A stretch of 64,000 nucleotides of DNA. Origin: Microbacterium sp. MYb54 (GTDB lineage Bacteria > Actinomycetota > Actinomycetes > Actinomycetales > Microbacteriaceae). Below, one piece after another: positions 10,401 through 20,014 of this stretch. The stretch lies in assembly GCF_002979515.1 (NCBI RefSeq), contig NZ_PCPA01000014.1:25229-89228 (forward strand). Direction: 5' to 3'. Made by a program: the position numbers and the translations under genes. Each line of letters starts with the position of its first letter. Within the stretch, counting starts at the first letter, position 1. The notes below the pieces were generated by a model. That model had not been told where the DNA came from, ran no database searches, and saw only the letters and a list, made by a program, of their open reading frames with translations.

Positions 10401-10542
10401 GGGTGGCCCGTATTCGATCACGATGGACGGCAACGGCAGCTACGGTGGCCGTCTCAGCTGCTACCTCGGTAACCGCCGTGGCGTGATCGAGGCCTGGGTG
10501 ATGGTCAACGGCAACGCCTTCGAACATCGCGTCTGGCAATGA
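4459..10542 (+). CDS. Giant membrane-anchored Ig-like/fibronectin type III protein (PFNA Fn3 type)
   Basis: The protein has 2,027 residues. ATG 4459 follows GGGGGGAA at a good distance. It carries one N-terminal membrane segment (about residues 15-38), then a beta-propeller-like region (about 40-370), an acidic linker, and about eleven Ig/cadherin-like repeats (about 395-1460) marked by N-D-x-D-P-x-G-D-like turns such as VLDNDNDPDGD. Four clear FN3 domains and one degenerate FN3 follow from about 1465, with a four-Cys C-terminal module ending in VWQ. Its position just before moxR, DUF58 and transglutaminase genes, with kinase and PP2C genes further down, matches the Fn3 gene of the bifidobacterial PFNA cluster. 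A role as an extracellular stalk or ligand-binding protein is inferred. It is the first gene under promoter A. Confidence 0.88.
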   Translation: MKALSWMRARPKTLASAAGVTVGVIAITTMAFSYEGFPTTKVDLNDGGVWITKTSSLLVGHFNNESTVLDGGLRTTGENYDILQDTSNILVVDENASTLTAVDPARVSLGDSAGIPSSSKVALGNRTAAILDQKTGELWVVPAQGVASFEPEVKDPDAELGADADVAVAKDGTVYGLSSERGEVVTVPVDKEGEALDASTASVGEIDGAAKPTITVVGRTPVVLDRKAGVVTSPGGLRTEIPGADKAVLQQASEDAGTVAISTAGALVSVPLDGSEPTEVDAGGNGTPAAPVWLRGCTYGAWAGTATFIRECPGTTNDVNAHVDGAEDSKSLVFRVNRDVIILNDAVGGAAWLANESLQRVDNWNDLTPPEGETENEDDSTEETVETTLPERKEENTPPIAEDDTFGVRPGVTTMLPVLDNDNDPDGDVLVATLAEAQPSIGTIQQVQNGGSLQIAAEDGASGSTTFTYEADDGRGGKDTAAVTLTVYDKSINTAPVPKRTTTLTVETGGTISYNILPDWIDPEGDDVYLKDVVPAPGDEVDFSTDGQITYKATASQQGRKEVQVTVADGYGETATATVMLDVRPEGSTKPKTNADHVVTRVGEQVTVAPLANDTSSGRELLRLGRVNEVPGATVLPDAPNKTFSFMADAPGTYYVLYLATAGPESGEGIVRIDVLEASETDLPPVAVRDVALLPTGGDVLIGVLANDVDPAGGILVVQSVSIDDDAGVSVSVINHETLRITDQGSLTDQARIKYRISNGSKSAEGEVVVIPIPAPDKILQPVVNDDTAVVRAGDVVTIPVLDNDTHPNDDVMHVVPELVEPLIDPEDGEAFVSQDTIRFKAGPVAKTVYLTYEAVDSRQQKDAGYVTIQILPVDADTNAAPRPQDLVARVLAGSTANIAVPLDGIDADGDSVELIDITSSPTKGRIVETAQNYFTYEAFDDSSGVDVFRYRVRDRLGKEGIATIRVGIAPGEQINQRPFAVKDAVVVRPGREISVPVMANDSDPEGDKITLVKDGLEVPTDTGITARVSGDRVLVQAPNRELETSLQYTIRDARGATATAALQITVDENVPLQAPIARDDRVRPTDLTDGTLSADLDILKNDEDPDGTTDRLKLVLGEGATQLENGKVRVTVTENLQLIRYTVTDQDDLAASAFIFVPAESDLRPILDSTKPLEVMSGETKEIPLSKFVTVAGGGAARITEHAKVNAVYANGDDLVKDETTLVYTSADGYFGQDSLTFEVTDGTGPDDPEGRKATLSIPINVLPPENQQPEFIGAEVIVAPGEKASTLDLAALTTDPDPEDDGKHKYKYVSGAGKGITAKVDGSELLVEASSDVEKGTVASLKIEVTDGTTEPVSGTVTVRVGASTRPLPAANTDTISEADQGKSITVPVLANDYNPFPEKPLKVMTAVTESGSGGATVKGDQVVVTPDPSFVGTMVVRYRIQDATKDTDREANGQIVVTVQGVPEAPGTPTVSSVQDRTVVVSYGAPSNNGAEITKYTVKSVGGSPYSKECRSTTCTLDGLTNNVEYTFQVTATNRVGESKPSGTSAVARPDARPDTPNPPTLAFGDKSLKVAWVTPTTPGSPVESYTLEISPAPPSGVSQKQATGNSMTWEGLENGSNYQIRVQAHNRAPEPSSWSGWSAVEVPAGPPMPAAAPTVTQLPAVGTEAQMQVNWVPGNANGDPIDSFELQVWEGGTLRNTITPGAGARSQAVKVPTSETPYTYRIRAQNKAGWGEWSPMSAPRRGVNKPGAPSLSNVAEGDRSLTLTWSPGALNGASRNEVQYQYSLGGDWAAMPGNSVITGLSNGTNYNVRVRAVSTVEGQTYASDASNQMSGNPYGPLKQPSVTVNSNAKSVTFGWDARVSANGRGIQVVRIRIDGGSWQHVGPTGNETVGNGYSQRHTIDVEVTDTEGQKITRSEAGTSGAKPNPRAWVTSTGNANGQPNCNDGTCAYFYLNAQDFDPGQTISVQCNNNDGTYGGVWGGPYSITMDGNGSYGGRLSCYLGNRRGVIEAWVMVNGNAFEHRVWQ

Positions 10543-10588
10543 CGCGCTCACCCTTCTCTACATCCGAAGAACAAGGAACGACACACTC

Positions 10589-11560
10589 ATGACAATGACC
10601 CCCGAGCAGGCAGCCTGGTTCCAGGGCACCTTCCAGCGTCTCGTCGACAACATCGACAAGGCCGTGCAGGGCAAGCAGGAGATCGTCGGACTCGTGCTGG
10701 CCTCGATGCTCGCCGAGGGGCACGTGCTCCTCGAGGATGCACCGGGTACGGGCAAGACGAGCCTCGCCAAGGCGCTCGCGGCGACCGTGCAGGGCACCAG
10801 CACGCGCATTCAGTTCACGCCCGACCTGCTCCCGTCCGACGTCACCGGCGTGACGATCTACGACCAGCAGTCGCACAAGTTCGAGTTCCACAAGGGCCCG
10901 ATCTTCGCGTCGATCGTGCTGGCGGACGAGATCAACCGCGCGTCGCCGAAGACCCAGTCGGCGTTGCTCGAGGTCATGGAGGAGTCGCGGGTCACGGTCG
11001 ACGGCGTCACGCACGAGGCCGGGCGTCCGTTCCTCGTGATCGCCACGCAGAACCCGATCGAGCAGGCCGGCACGTACAAGCTGCCCGAGGCTCAGCTCGA
11101 CCGCTTCCTGATCAAGACCTCGATCGGCTACCCCGACCTCGCCGTCACGGAGAGCATTCTCGCCGGAGCATCCGACCGCAACCCGTCGGCCGGCCTCTCC
11201 GCGATCATCACGACCAGCGCCGTCGCCGATATGGCCGACCTCGCCGCCACCGTGCACGTCGAGCCCGCGCTGCTGCGCTACGTCGCCGAGCTCGCCGAGG
11301 CGACCCGCGAGGACGGTGCGATCCGTCTCGGCGTCTCGGTGCGTGGTGCGATCGCGATGATCCGCCTCGCGAAGGTGTGGGCTGCGGCGCAGGGACGCCA
11401 CTTCGTGCTCCCCGACGACATCAAGGCGCTCGCGCGTCCGGTCTGGCAGCACCGTCTGCTGCTCGACGCCGAGGCCGAGTTCGCCGGCACGAGCAGCGAC
11501 GTCGTGATCGCTCGCGTGCTCGACGGGGTGGCGGCGCCTCAGGCCAGAGCGGCGGCCTGA
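10589..11560 (+). CDS. MoxR-family AAA+ ATPase
   Basis: This 323-residue cytoplasmic ATPase has Walker A EDAPGTGKTSLAKAL (K56), Walker B LADEINRAS (D113) and sensor I ATQNPIEQAG. MoxR ATPases act as chaperones that help to assemble or activate metal- or VWA-domain partners, commonly encoded beside DUF58 and transglutaminase-fold genes, as here. The start is ATG 10589, with AAGGAA ten bases upstream. It lies 46 bp after the Ig/FN3 gene without a visible promoter, and its stop overlaps the DUF58 start (TGATG). It corresponds to aaa-atp in PFNA clusters. Confidence 0.93.
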   Translation: MTMTPEQAAWFQGTFQRLVDNIDKAVQGKQEIVGLVLASMLAEGHVLLEDAPGTGKTSLAKALAATVQGTSTRIQFTPDLLPSDVTGVTIYDQQSHKFEFHKGPIFASIVLADEINRASPKTQSALLEVMEESRVTVDGVTHEAGRPFLVIATQNPIEQAGTYKLPEAQLDRFLIKTSIGYPDLAVTESILAGASDRNPSAGLSAIITTSAVADMADLAATVHVEPALLRYVAELAEATREDGAIRLGVSVRGAIAMIRLAKVWAAAQGRHFVLPDDIKALARPVWQHRLLLDAEAEFAGTSSDVVIARVLDGVAAPQARAAA

Positions 11561-12822
11561 TGACCGCGGAGGCCCTTCAGGCGTCGACGCCCCAGACGGA
11601 ACGCGACGCCGGATGGCGTGACATCGCGGCCGTCGTCGGTGCGCGCATCCTGACGCGTCTCCGGAAGATCGCCTCGGCGATCCGGCCACTGGCCTGGGTG
11701 CTGATGGCCCTCGCCGTCGGGTTCTGGGTGCTCGGGCAGGTTGCCGGATGGTCGGAGTTCACCATCGCCGCAGTGGTCATCGCGATCGCCGTCGCCCTGT
11801 GCGCGCTGTTCCTGATCGGTCGCACCGCCTACGACGTCGCGCTCGACCTCGCTCGCACCCGCGTCGTCGTGGGAGAGCGCGCGGTCGGCGCCCTGACCCT
11901 CGCCAACCGCGGCACCAGGGCGATCCTGCCCTCGCGGGTCGTGCTCCCGGTCGGCTCCGGTCGCGGTGAATTCGGCATCCAGCGGCTCGCGCCGGGGGAG
12001 GAGGCGGAGGAGCTCTTCGCGATCCCGACCCAGAAGCGCGGCGTGGTCAAGGTGGGGCCGGTGAGTGTCGTCCGAGGCGACCCGCTCGGCCTCTTCGAAC
12101 GGGCGCACCGCCGCGACGACCCGGTCGATCTCTTCGTGCACCCGCGCACCGTGCTGTTCGACGGTCAGTCGCTCGGGTACCTGCGCGACCTCGAGGGGCT
12201 GCCGGCGGCCGACCTGTCTCGCGACGACGTCTCGTTCCACGCGCTGCTGGAGTACCAGCCGGGAGATGACCTGCGCCATGTGCACTGGCGCTCCACTGCC
12301 CGCACCGGCACGATGATGGTCCGCCAGTACGAGGAGACCCGGCGCTCGCACTTCGTGATCGGCCTGTCGCGGTCGATCGCCGAATACGCGACGGCCGATG
12401 ACTTCGAGCTCGGGATCTCGGCTGCGGGGTCGATCGGTCTTCGCGCGCTCCGCGACTCGCAGCGCGTCGACATCCGCGTGCAGGGCCGTGAGCTGCCTTC
12501 GGGTACCGGCAAGCAGCTGCTCGACTCCCTCTCGGCAGTCGAGAACAGCAAGGCGAAGGAGGGCGGGATCGCCGAGCTCGCCGGAGTCGTGTCCGCCACC
12601 ATGCCGTTGGCGAGCGTGGTCGTCCTGGTGTGCGGCGCGCGTGTGCGCTCCGAAGACCTCCGTCTCGCCTGCGCGCGCCTGCCCTTCGGCGCCAGGGTTC
12701 TCGTCGTCGTCGCCGACACCACCGCGTCCGCTCCGGCCCTTCGACGCATCGGCGATGCCGACGTCGTCACGATCGGTGCGCTCGAACAGATTCCGCTCGC
12801 TCTGCAGAAGGTGCTCGCATGA
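11560..12822 (+). CDS. DUF58 membrane-associated protein (MoxR partner)
   Basis: This 420-residue protein starts at ATG 11560, overlapping the MoxR stop by one base. Two membrane segments (about residues 44-88, PLAWVLMALAVGFWVL and AAVVIAIAVALCALFLIG) precede a cytoplasmic part. The DUF58 hallmark is clear: LLEYQPGDDLRHVHWRSTAR followed by MVRQYEETR. DUF58 proteins have a VWA-like fold and usually work with the adjacent MoxR ATPase; their biochemical role is not settled. Translation is coupled on both sides (the next gene overlaps by ATGA), so stoichiometric production with MoxR and the transglutaminase-fold protein is likely. Confidence 0.92.
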   Translation: MTAEALQASTPQTERDAGWRDIAAVVGARILTRLRKIASAIRPLAWVLMALAVGFWVLGQVAGWSEFTIAAVVIAIAVALCALFLIGRTAYDVALDLARTRVVVGERAVGALTLANRGTRAILPSRVVLPVGSGRGEFGIQRLAPGEEAEELFAIPTQKRGVVKVGPVSVVRGDPLGLFERAHRRDDPVDLFVHPRTVLFDGQSLGYLRDLEGLPAADLSRDDVSFHALLEYQPGDDLRHVHWRSTARTGTMMVRQYEETRRSHFVIGLSRSIAEYATADDFELGISAAGSIGLRALRDSQRVDIRVQGRELPSGTGKQLLDSLSAVENSKAKEGGIAELAGVVSATMPLASVVVLVCGARVRSEDLRLACARLPFGARVLVVVADTTASAPALRRIGDADVVTIGALEQIPLALQKVLA

Positions 12823-15215
12823 CCGCGCCCTCCACCGCGTCCGGCGCTCTCGGCCTGCGTCGCTGGATCCTCGACCTGGGGGCGACGGCGCTCCTGGTCG
12901 TCACCGCCCTCATCGGCTTCTGGCCGACGTTCGCTGGTCCTTCCTTCCTCCCGGCCGTCGTCGGCGGCATCCTGATCGGCCTCGCGATCGCGGCCGTCGC
13001 GACCTGGCGGCGCTGGGGCATCCTGATCATCACCGCCCTCACGGTCGGGGCGTACTTCGTGTTCGGTGGCGCGCTCGCACTGCCGCAGACCGCGATCCTC
13101 GGATTCATCCCGACGCTCGAGACGCTGCAGAAGCTCGCACTGGGCACCGTCACCGCCTGGAAGCAGATGCTCACGACCGTCGCCCCGGTGGCGGCGGCAG
13201 ACGGGCACCTCATCGTCCCGTTCCTGCTCGCGCTCGTGGTCACGACTCTGACCGCCTCGCTCGCGCTGCGCTTGTCGCAGGTGGCCTGGGCGCTGATCCC
13301 GGCCGGCGTCCTGCTCATGCTCGTGATCGCGCTCGGCACCCCCGAACCCGCCTTCCCCCTCGTGCAGGGGCTCGTGTTCGCGGTCGTGAGCATGTCGTGG
13401 CTCGCGCTGCGCCAGCTGTGGGCCCCGCAGAACACGGCCGTCTCGGTGAGCGAGGTCGATCCCTCCCGCGCTGCACACATGCGCACCCGACGCCTGCTCG
13501 CCGGTGTCGCCGTGCTGGCCATCGCTGGGGGCGCCGGTGTCGCCGCGAGCGCGGTCGCGACTCCCACGCAGCCTCGGCACGTGTTCCGCGACGTCATCAT
13601 CCCCCCGTTCGACATCCGCGACTATCCGAGCCCGCTGCAGGCATTCCGCAAGAACGTGCGCGACGAGGCGGACAAGACGCTCTTCACGGTGCAGGGTCTG
13701 CCCAAGGGTGCGCGTGTTCGCACGGCTGTGATGGATCAGTTCGACGGCATGGTCTACAACGTCACCGACGGCGGAGCCACCTCGTCGAGCGCCTTCACAC
13801 CGCTGCGCTCGAACATGTCACCCGATGCCGCAGGGGTGCCGGTGACGCTCAACATCGCGATCGACACGTACCGGGGTGTGTGGGTGCCGACAGCGGGAGA
13901 GCTGTCGGAGATCAGCTTCTCGGGCGACGACGCGGAGCAGCTGCGCCGCAGCACCTACGTGAACACCGCGACGGGTACCGCGGTCGCGACGACGAAGCTG
14001 ACCAAGGGCGACGAGTACACGGTGGACGCCGTGATACCCACCGTGCCGGACGACGAGCAGCTGGCCGAGGTGGAGTTCGGCAAGGTGTCGATGCCGAAGC
14101 CCAGCAACGTGCCGGAGGAGCTCACCGCACTCGCGGCCGAGACCGTGTCGGGCGCCGAGACGCCGATCGAGCAGGTGCGGGCGCTGGAGAACCTCCTCGC
14201 CAAGGAAGGCTTCTTCAGCCACGGGCTGGAGGGCGAGGTCATCTCCAGAGCCGGACACACCGCCGAGCGCATCTCGACCCTGATCGGCGGGGAGCAGATG
14301 ATCGGCGACGACGAGCAGTACGCGGTCGCCATGGCGCTGCTGGCCGGACAGATCGGCATCCCTGCTCGAGTCGTCATGGGCTACTACCCCGATGAGGAGC
14401 AGTCGGGCGAAGCCGTGTTCGCCGCCACCGGCGACAACGTGCACGCCTGGGTCGAGGTCAACTTCGAGGGCATCGGATGGGTGACCTTCAACCCGACCCC
14501 TCCCGAAGACCAGGTGCCCAACGACCAGAACACGAAGCCGCGCGTCGATCCGAAGCCCCAGGTGCTGCAGCCGCCGCCTCCGCCGCAGGAGCCCGTCGAC
14601 CTGCCGCCCACCCTGCCCGATGACCGCGAGGGCGAAGACGAGTCCCTGAACATCGCCGGCATCATCGGCGCGATCCTCGCGATCGGCGGCATCTCGCTCG
14701 CTGTCATCGCCCTGCTCGCATCGCCGTTCATCGTGATCGGTGCGTGGAAGGCGGCGAAGCGTCGTTCCCGGCGTGCTGCCGCGCGTACCGCCGACCGCAT
14801 CAGCGGAGGATGGGACGAGCTGACCGATCGCGCCGTCGACTACGGCGCGCGCCTCACCCCCGGCGGCACCCGCACCGAAGAGGCAGCGGTCGTGGCCACT
14901 GCTCTCACGGTGCCGCAGGTGACCGCGCTCGCCGAACGCGCCGACGCCGATGTGTTCGGACCGGCCGAGCCGAGCCCGAACGACGTCGAGTCGTTCTGGC
15001 ACGAGGTCGACGAGATCGTCGGCGGGCTCGGAAAGGATGCCGGCTTCTGGAAGCGCATCAAGGCGCGACTGAGCCTGCGGTCCCTGATCGGCGGCACCGC
15101 GATCTCGAGCGGACTCCAGAATCTGAAGGAAGCTGCGGCCGTGCGCGTTCGCCGCGAACCTGGCACCATCAAGAACAGCACGACGCCCCCGTCCTCCGAG
15201 AGCGAGACCCCATGA
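12819..15215 (+). CDS. Transglutaminase-fold membrane protein with altered catalytic triad
   Basis: The protein has 798 residues and starts at ATG 12819 (ATGA overlap). It carries a block of membrane helices in residues 10-245, an extracellular region with the transglutaminase-like core at about residues 440-565, a Pro-rich hinge, another membrane helix near residue 625 and a cytoplasmic tail. The core is recognised by QIGIPARVVMGYYPDE, HAWVEV and GWVTFNPTPP. The usual GDCEQFA is GDDEQYA, so the nucleophile Cys position is Asp498; the His is kept (H542); the usual FDPTP is FNPTP, so the third triad position is Asn558. The protein is therefore probably non-catalytic, a scaffold or binding domain. 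It corresponds to tgm in PFNA clusters. Confidence 0.9.
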   Translation: MTAPSTASGALGLRRWILDLGATALLVVTALIGFWPTFAGPSFLPAVVGGILIGLAIAAVATWRRWGILIITALTVGAYFVFGGALALPQTAILGFIPTLETLQKLALGTVTAWKQMLTTVAPVAAADGHLIVPFLLALVVTTLTASLALRLSQVAWALIPAGVLLMLVIALGTPEPAFPLVQGLVFAVVSMSWLALRQLWAPQNTAVSVSEVDPSRAAHMRTRRLLAGVAVLAIAGGAGVAASAVATPTQPRHVFRDVIIPPFDIRDYPSPLQAFRKNVRDEADKTLFTVQGLPKGARVRTAVMDQFDGMVYNVTDGGATSSSAFTPLRSNMSPDAAGVPVTLNIAIDTYRGVWVPTAGELSEISFSGDDAEQLRRSTYVNTATGTAVATTKLTKGDEYTVDAVIPTVPDDEQLAEVEFGKVSMPKPSNVPEELTALAAETVSGAETPIEQVRALENLLAKEGFFSHGLEGEVISRAGHTAERISTLIGGEQMIGDDEQYAVAMALLAGQIGIPARVVMGYYPDEEQSGEAVFAATGDNVHAWVEVNFEGIGWVTFNPTPPEDQVPNDQNTKPRVDPKPQVLQPPPPPQEPVDLPPTLPDDREGEDESLNIAGIIGAILAIGGISLAVIALLASPFIVIGAWKAAKRRSRRAAARTADRISGGWDELTDRAVDYGARLTPGGTRTEEAAVVATALTVPQVTALAERADADVFGPAEPSPNDVESFWHEVDEIVGGLGKDAGFWKRIKARLSLRSLIGGTAISSGLQNLKEAAAVRVRREPGTIKNSTTPPSSESETP

Positions 15216-16384
15216 CGCAGCCCGCGCCCGACCAGATCGCGCCGGTCTCCCGTCGCGCAGTCGCCTACATCATCGACGCCCTGATCGCCGGGGGCCTCGC
15301 GATCGTGCTCGGCGGCGGACTCCTCGTCGCCGTGCCCCTCGCCGGCAGCGTCGAGGGCGGCCTCGGAATCCTGATGATCGGCGGTCCGCTGGTGAGCCTG
15401 GTGCTCCTCGGCTGGTTCTTCGTCTACACGGTGATGCAGGCGGGTGGTGGCTCGATCGGCATGCGGGCCCAGGGCCTGCGACTCGTCTCGGCTACGGATG
15501 GGAGCCCGCTCGGCTTCGGACGCACGCTGCTGCGGAATGTCATCTTCGGCCTCGCCGCATCCGTCGTCGTCGGTTACTTCACCCCGCTCTTCGACGGATC
15601 CGGGCGGTTTCAGGGGTGGCACGACAAGGTCGCCGGCGCCCTGATGCTGGATGCGCGAGTGTCGGGCCCCCTCGAGTCGACGGCTGTCGCACCCGCCGCT
15701 GTGCCTGCTTCCGCCGTTCCGGCCGGCCGCTCGACGCCGACGGCCGCGCCGGCGATCCCGGGCATTCCGCAGCCGGTGGCGGCTCCGGCGGCTCCGGTGG
15801 CCGATGCGGGGTCGCTCATCGCCTTCGTGCCCGGCATCACACAGGACGCACCTGTCCGCCCGGCGCCGGCTGCGGAGCCCGCGCTCGACGCGACCATCCA
15901 GCAGCATCCGTCTGCGCCGCCCGTGCCTCCTGCCCCCGTGCTCCCCGCCTCGGCGCCATCCGTCGAGCCGGCGCCTCTCGCACCGGCAGCGTCGTCAGAA
16001 CCGGCAGCGCCGGTCGCACTCGATGAGGACGACCTGGAAGACACCCGCATCAGCGTGCCGGGGCACCGTCTCGTCTTCACGTGGGACGACGGCACACGCG
16101 TCTCGGTCTCACGACGCACGATCTTCGGTCGCAACCCCGCGCCCGAAGAGGGTGCGACCCTGGTTCCGGTGCGCGACGAGACGCTCTCGCTCTCCAAGAC
16201 GCACTTCGAAGCAGCGGCGGAGACCTCCGGCGGGTGGGTATTGGATCGACACTCCACGAACGGGATGACCATCGTTCGCGAAGGGCAGCGGATCGCCTGC
16301 CCCGCGGGCCAGCGCGTGCCGGTGCGTCTGGGAGATGCCATCGAGATCGGTGACCGCATCGTGACGATCGGCGGATACGCATGA
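15212..16384 (+). CDS. RDD membrane domain fused to C-terminal FHA domain (first copy)
   Basis: This 390-residue protein starts at ATG 15212 with an ATGA overlap. Residues about 10-150 form an RDD domain: SRRAVAYIIDALI, three or more membrane segments, SIGMRAQGLRLV and WHDKVAGALML. An Ala/Pro-rich linker (about 155-270) leads to an FHA domain at about 285-388 with the core residues kept (IFGRN, LSLSKTHF, STNGM). It probably tethers a phosphothreonine-binding FHA domain to the membrane beside the operon's kinase and phosphatase. A second protein of the same design is encoded at 20736. The partner phosphoprotein is unknown. Confidence 0.88.
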   Translation: MTQPAPDQIAPVSRRAVAYIIDALIAGGLAIVLGGGLLVAVPLAGSVEGGLGILMIGGPLVSLVLLGWFFVYTVMQAGGGSIGMRAQGLRLVSATDGSPLGFGRTLLRNVIFGLAASVVVGYFTPLFDGSGRFQGWHDKVAGALMLDARVSGPLESTAVAPAAVPASAVPAGRSTPTAAPAIPGIPQPVAAPAAPVADAGSLIAFVPGITQDAPVRPAPAAEPALDATIQQHPSAPPVPPAPVLPASAPSVEPAPLAPAASSEPAAPVALDEDDLEDTRISVPGHRLVFTWDDGTRVSVSRRTIFGRNPAPEEGATLVPVRDETLSLSKTHFEAAAETSGGWVLDRHSTNGMTIVREGQRIACPAGQRVPVRLGDAIEIGDRIVTIGGYA

Positions 16385-17195
16385 GGCCAGGACTGCTCGT
16401 CTCCACCGGGTCGGCGACGCACCCGGGACTGCGCCGCGCACTGAACGAAGACGCGCATCTGGCGTCGGCTCCGATCTTCCTCGTCGCCGACGGGATGGGC
16501 GGGCACGAGGCCGGCGAGCGTGCGAGCGCTGCCGTCATCGCCGAGTTCGCGCGCTACATCGGACGCGAGTCGCTCGTGCTCGACGATGTGCGTCATGCGC
16601 TCTCCCTGTCGAGGGAGAGCGTCGAGGAGCTGTCCACGTCCGGCAACGGACGCGCGGGGACCACGCTCAGCGGCGTGGTCATCGCCTCGGTCGACGGCAT
16701 GGGCTACTGGCTCGCGCTCAACATCGGCGACTCGCGCACCTACCGCTTCGCCGACGGCGAGCTGGAGCAGATCAGCGTCGACCACTCCGTGGTGCAGGAG
16801 CTGATCGAGTCGGGTGAGCTCAGCGTCGAGGACGCCGTCTCCGACCGCCGCCGGAACATCATCACCAGGGCGATCGGGGCGAGCAGCACGGGAGACGCCG
16901 ACTACTGGATGTTCCCCGCCGAACTCGGCGACCGGATCCTGGTGTGCTCGGACGGGCTCACCTCCGAGGTGTCGGACGTCCGTATCCGTGAGGTCCTGAA
17001 AGCCGAGTCGGATCCGCAGAAGGCCGCAGACGTGCTCACCGCCGATGCGGTCAGCGCCGGAGGCAGGGATAACATCACCGTGCTCGTCATCGACGCCGTC
17101 TCCGTCGCCTCGCGACCGGGCACACTGATGGCCACCGATACGGACATCGATCTGGACACGCGTCCACGAGAAGCCGCAGCAGGAGGGGTTCGCTG

Positions 17196-17196
<1 letters not shown>
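16381..17196 (+). CDS. PP2C-family Ser/Thr protein phosphatase
   Basis: This 271-residue cytoplasmic metal-dependent phosphatase is of the PrpC/PstP type. All PP2C motifs are present: VADGMGGHEAGERAS, NIGDSRTYRF, VCSDGLTSEVSD and GGRDNITVLVI, which supply the Asp and Gly residues that hold two Mn/Mg ions. There is no membrane segment, unlike mycobacterial PstP. The start ATG 16381 overlaps the previous stop, and the stop overlaps the next ATG (TGATG). It most likely reverses phosphorylation by the kinase encoded at 18386 on FHA partners in the same operon, and matches prpC of PFNA clusters. Confidence 0.95.
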
Positions 17197-18385
<1,189 letters not shown>

Positions 18386-18389
<4 letters not shown>

Positions 18390-20014
18390 CGCGTCGCCCC
18401 TCACCGCCGCCGGACCTTCCCGGCTTCACCTATGTGGAGCCGTTGGGCACCGGTGGTTTCGCAGACGTATTCCTGTACGAGCAGGAGATGCCGCGCCGTC
18501 GGGTCGCGGTGAAGGTGCTGCTCGCCGATCGCATCTCCAGCGCCTCGGCGCAGGAGTTCGCCGACGAGGCGAACGTCATGGCCATGCTGTCGACGCATCC
18601 CGCGATCGTCACGATCTACCAGGCGGGTGTCGCCGGCGACGGTCGCCCCTACCTGGTGATGGAGTACTGCCCGCGGCCCAACCTCCAGCTCCGCGCGCGG
18701 AAGGATCCCTTCTCGGTCGCCGAGGCTCTGCGGGTGGGCGTGCAGGTGGCGGGGGCCGTCGAGACGGCGCACCGCGCCGGTGTGCTGCACCGCGACATCA
18801 AGCCGGCCAACATCCTCGTCACCGAATACAACCGGCCGGCGCTCACCGACTTCGGCATCGCCTCGACGACGGGTGCCACCGGCGAGGCATCGGGCATGTC
18901 CATCCCGTGGTCGCCGCCCGAGTCGTTCGCCGAGCCGCCGCAGAGCGGACCCCGCACGGATGTGTGGGCGCTGGGGGCGACGCTGTACACCCTGCTCGCC
19001 GGACGCTCGCCGTTCGAGCGACCGGGGGAGCGCAACTCGAGCGCCGACCTCATCGAACGCATCGAGCGTGCAGCGTTGCCCTCGATGAAGAGGCCGGATT
19101 CGCCGGACAGCCTGCAGCGACTGCTGGAGCGGTCGATGGCGAAGAACCCGGACGACCGCTTCCCCAGCGCCGTGGCGTTCGCGCGGGCGCTGCAGAAGGT
19201 GCAGATCGAGCTCTCCCACTCGGTGACCCCGATCGACATCGTCGACGATCACCCGCCCGCAGAAGACCTGGACGACGACGGCGACGGTCTCACCCGGGTG
19301 CGGGAGATCGTCAGCATCGATCCCGACATGGCGTCGTTCACGCGCCCTTCGGCGACCACGCAGCGGAAGGATCCCCCTGCACCGTTGTCGGGGATGCCTC
19401 GTTTCGATCCGCCGGCTGCCGAGGAACCGCCGGTCGAGCAGACGCAGTTGCGTGTGCCGACCTCCGCTGCGGCGCCATCGCCCGCCCCCGGAGCCGATGA
19501 CCGGACGATCGCGCGCGCACCGATGGTCGTCGCACCTGTCGCGTCCGTGCCGCCGCCGATGGTGCCGGGTGACCCTGTCGCGAGCCCGGCAGTGCCGGAG
19601 CCTCCACGCAGTCGCAAGGGCCTGTGGATCACGCTCGTCGCTGCGGGCGTCGTGCTCGTGGTCGGCGGGATCGTCGGACTGAACTTCCTTGCTGCCGGGA
19701 TCGCTCCCGAAGCGCAGGAGACCGCTCAGGCGGTCGATCCGAAGGATGTCGGCACGGATGTCGTGCCGAAGGTCACCGAGGTCGCCGGCACGCGCGAGGG
19801 CGACCGGATCGTCTTCACCTGGACCAATCCGAGCCCGCTCGACGGCGACTCGTACATCTGGTCGCAGGTCGTCGTCTCCGGCGAGGTCGAGCAGCAGCAG
19901 ACCACGGATCCGACCGCCACGGTTGCCGCGGAAGCCGGCACGGTCTGCATCGATGTGATGCTGCGGCGCGACGACGGCCGCGCATCCGAGATCGTACGGG
20001 GGTGCGTGGAGTGA
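18386..20014 (+). CDS. Transmembrane Ser/Thr protein kinase (Pkb2-like)
   Basis: This 542-residue kinase starts at GTG 18386 (GTGA overlap with the FHA gene). The kinase domain is at about residues 12-275: GTGGFADVF (P-loop), K43 in VAVKVL, HRDIKPANIL (catalytic D137), DFGIA (D155) and WSPPE in the activation segment, then DVWALGATLY. A disordered juxtamembrane region follows, then one membrane segment (about 413-434) and a short FN3-like extracellular domain (EGDRIVFTWTNP) with two Cys residues, CID and GCVE, that could form a disulfide. Unlike PknB it has no PASTA repeats. The expected targets are the FHA proteins and possibly the EccC-type ATPase of the operon. Confidence 0.93.
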
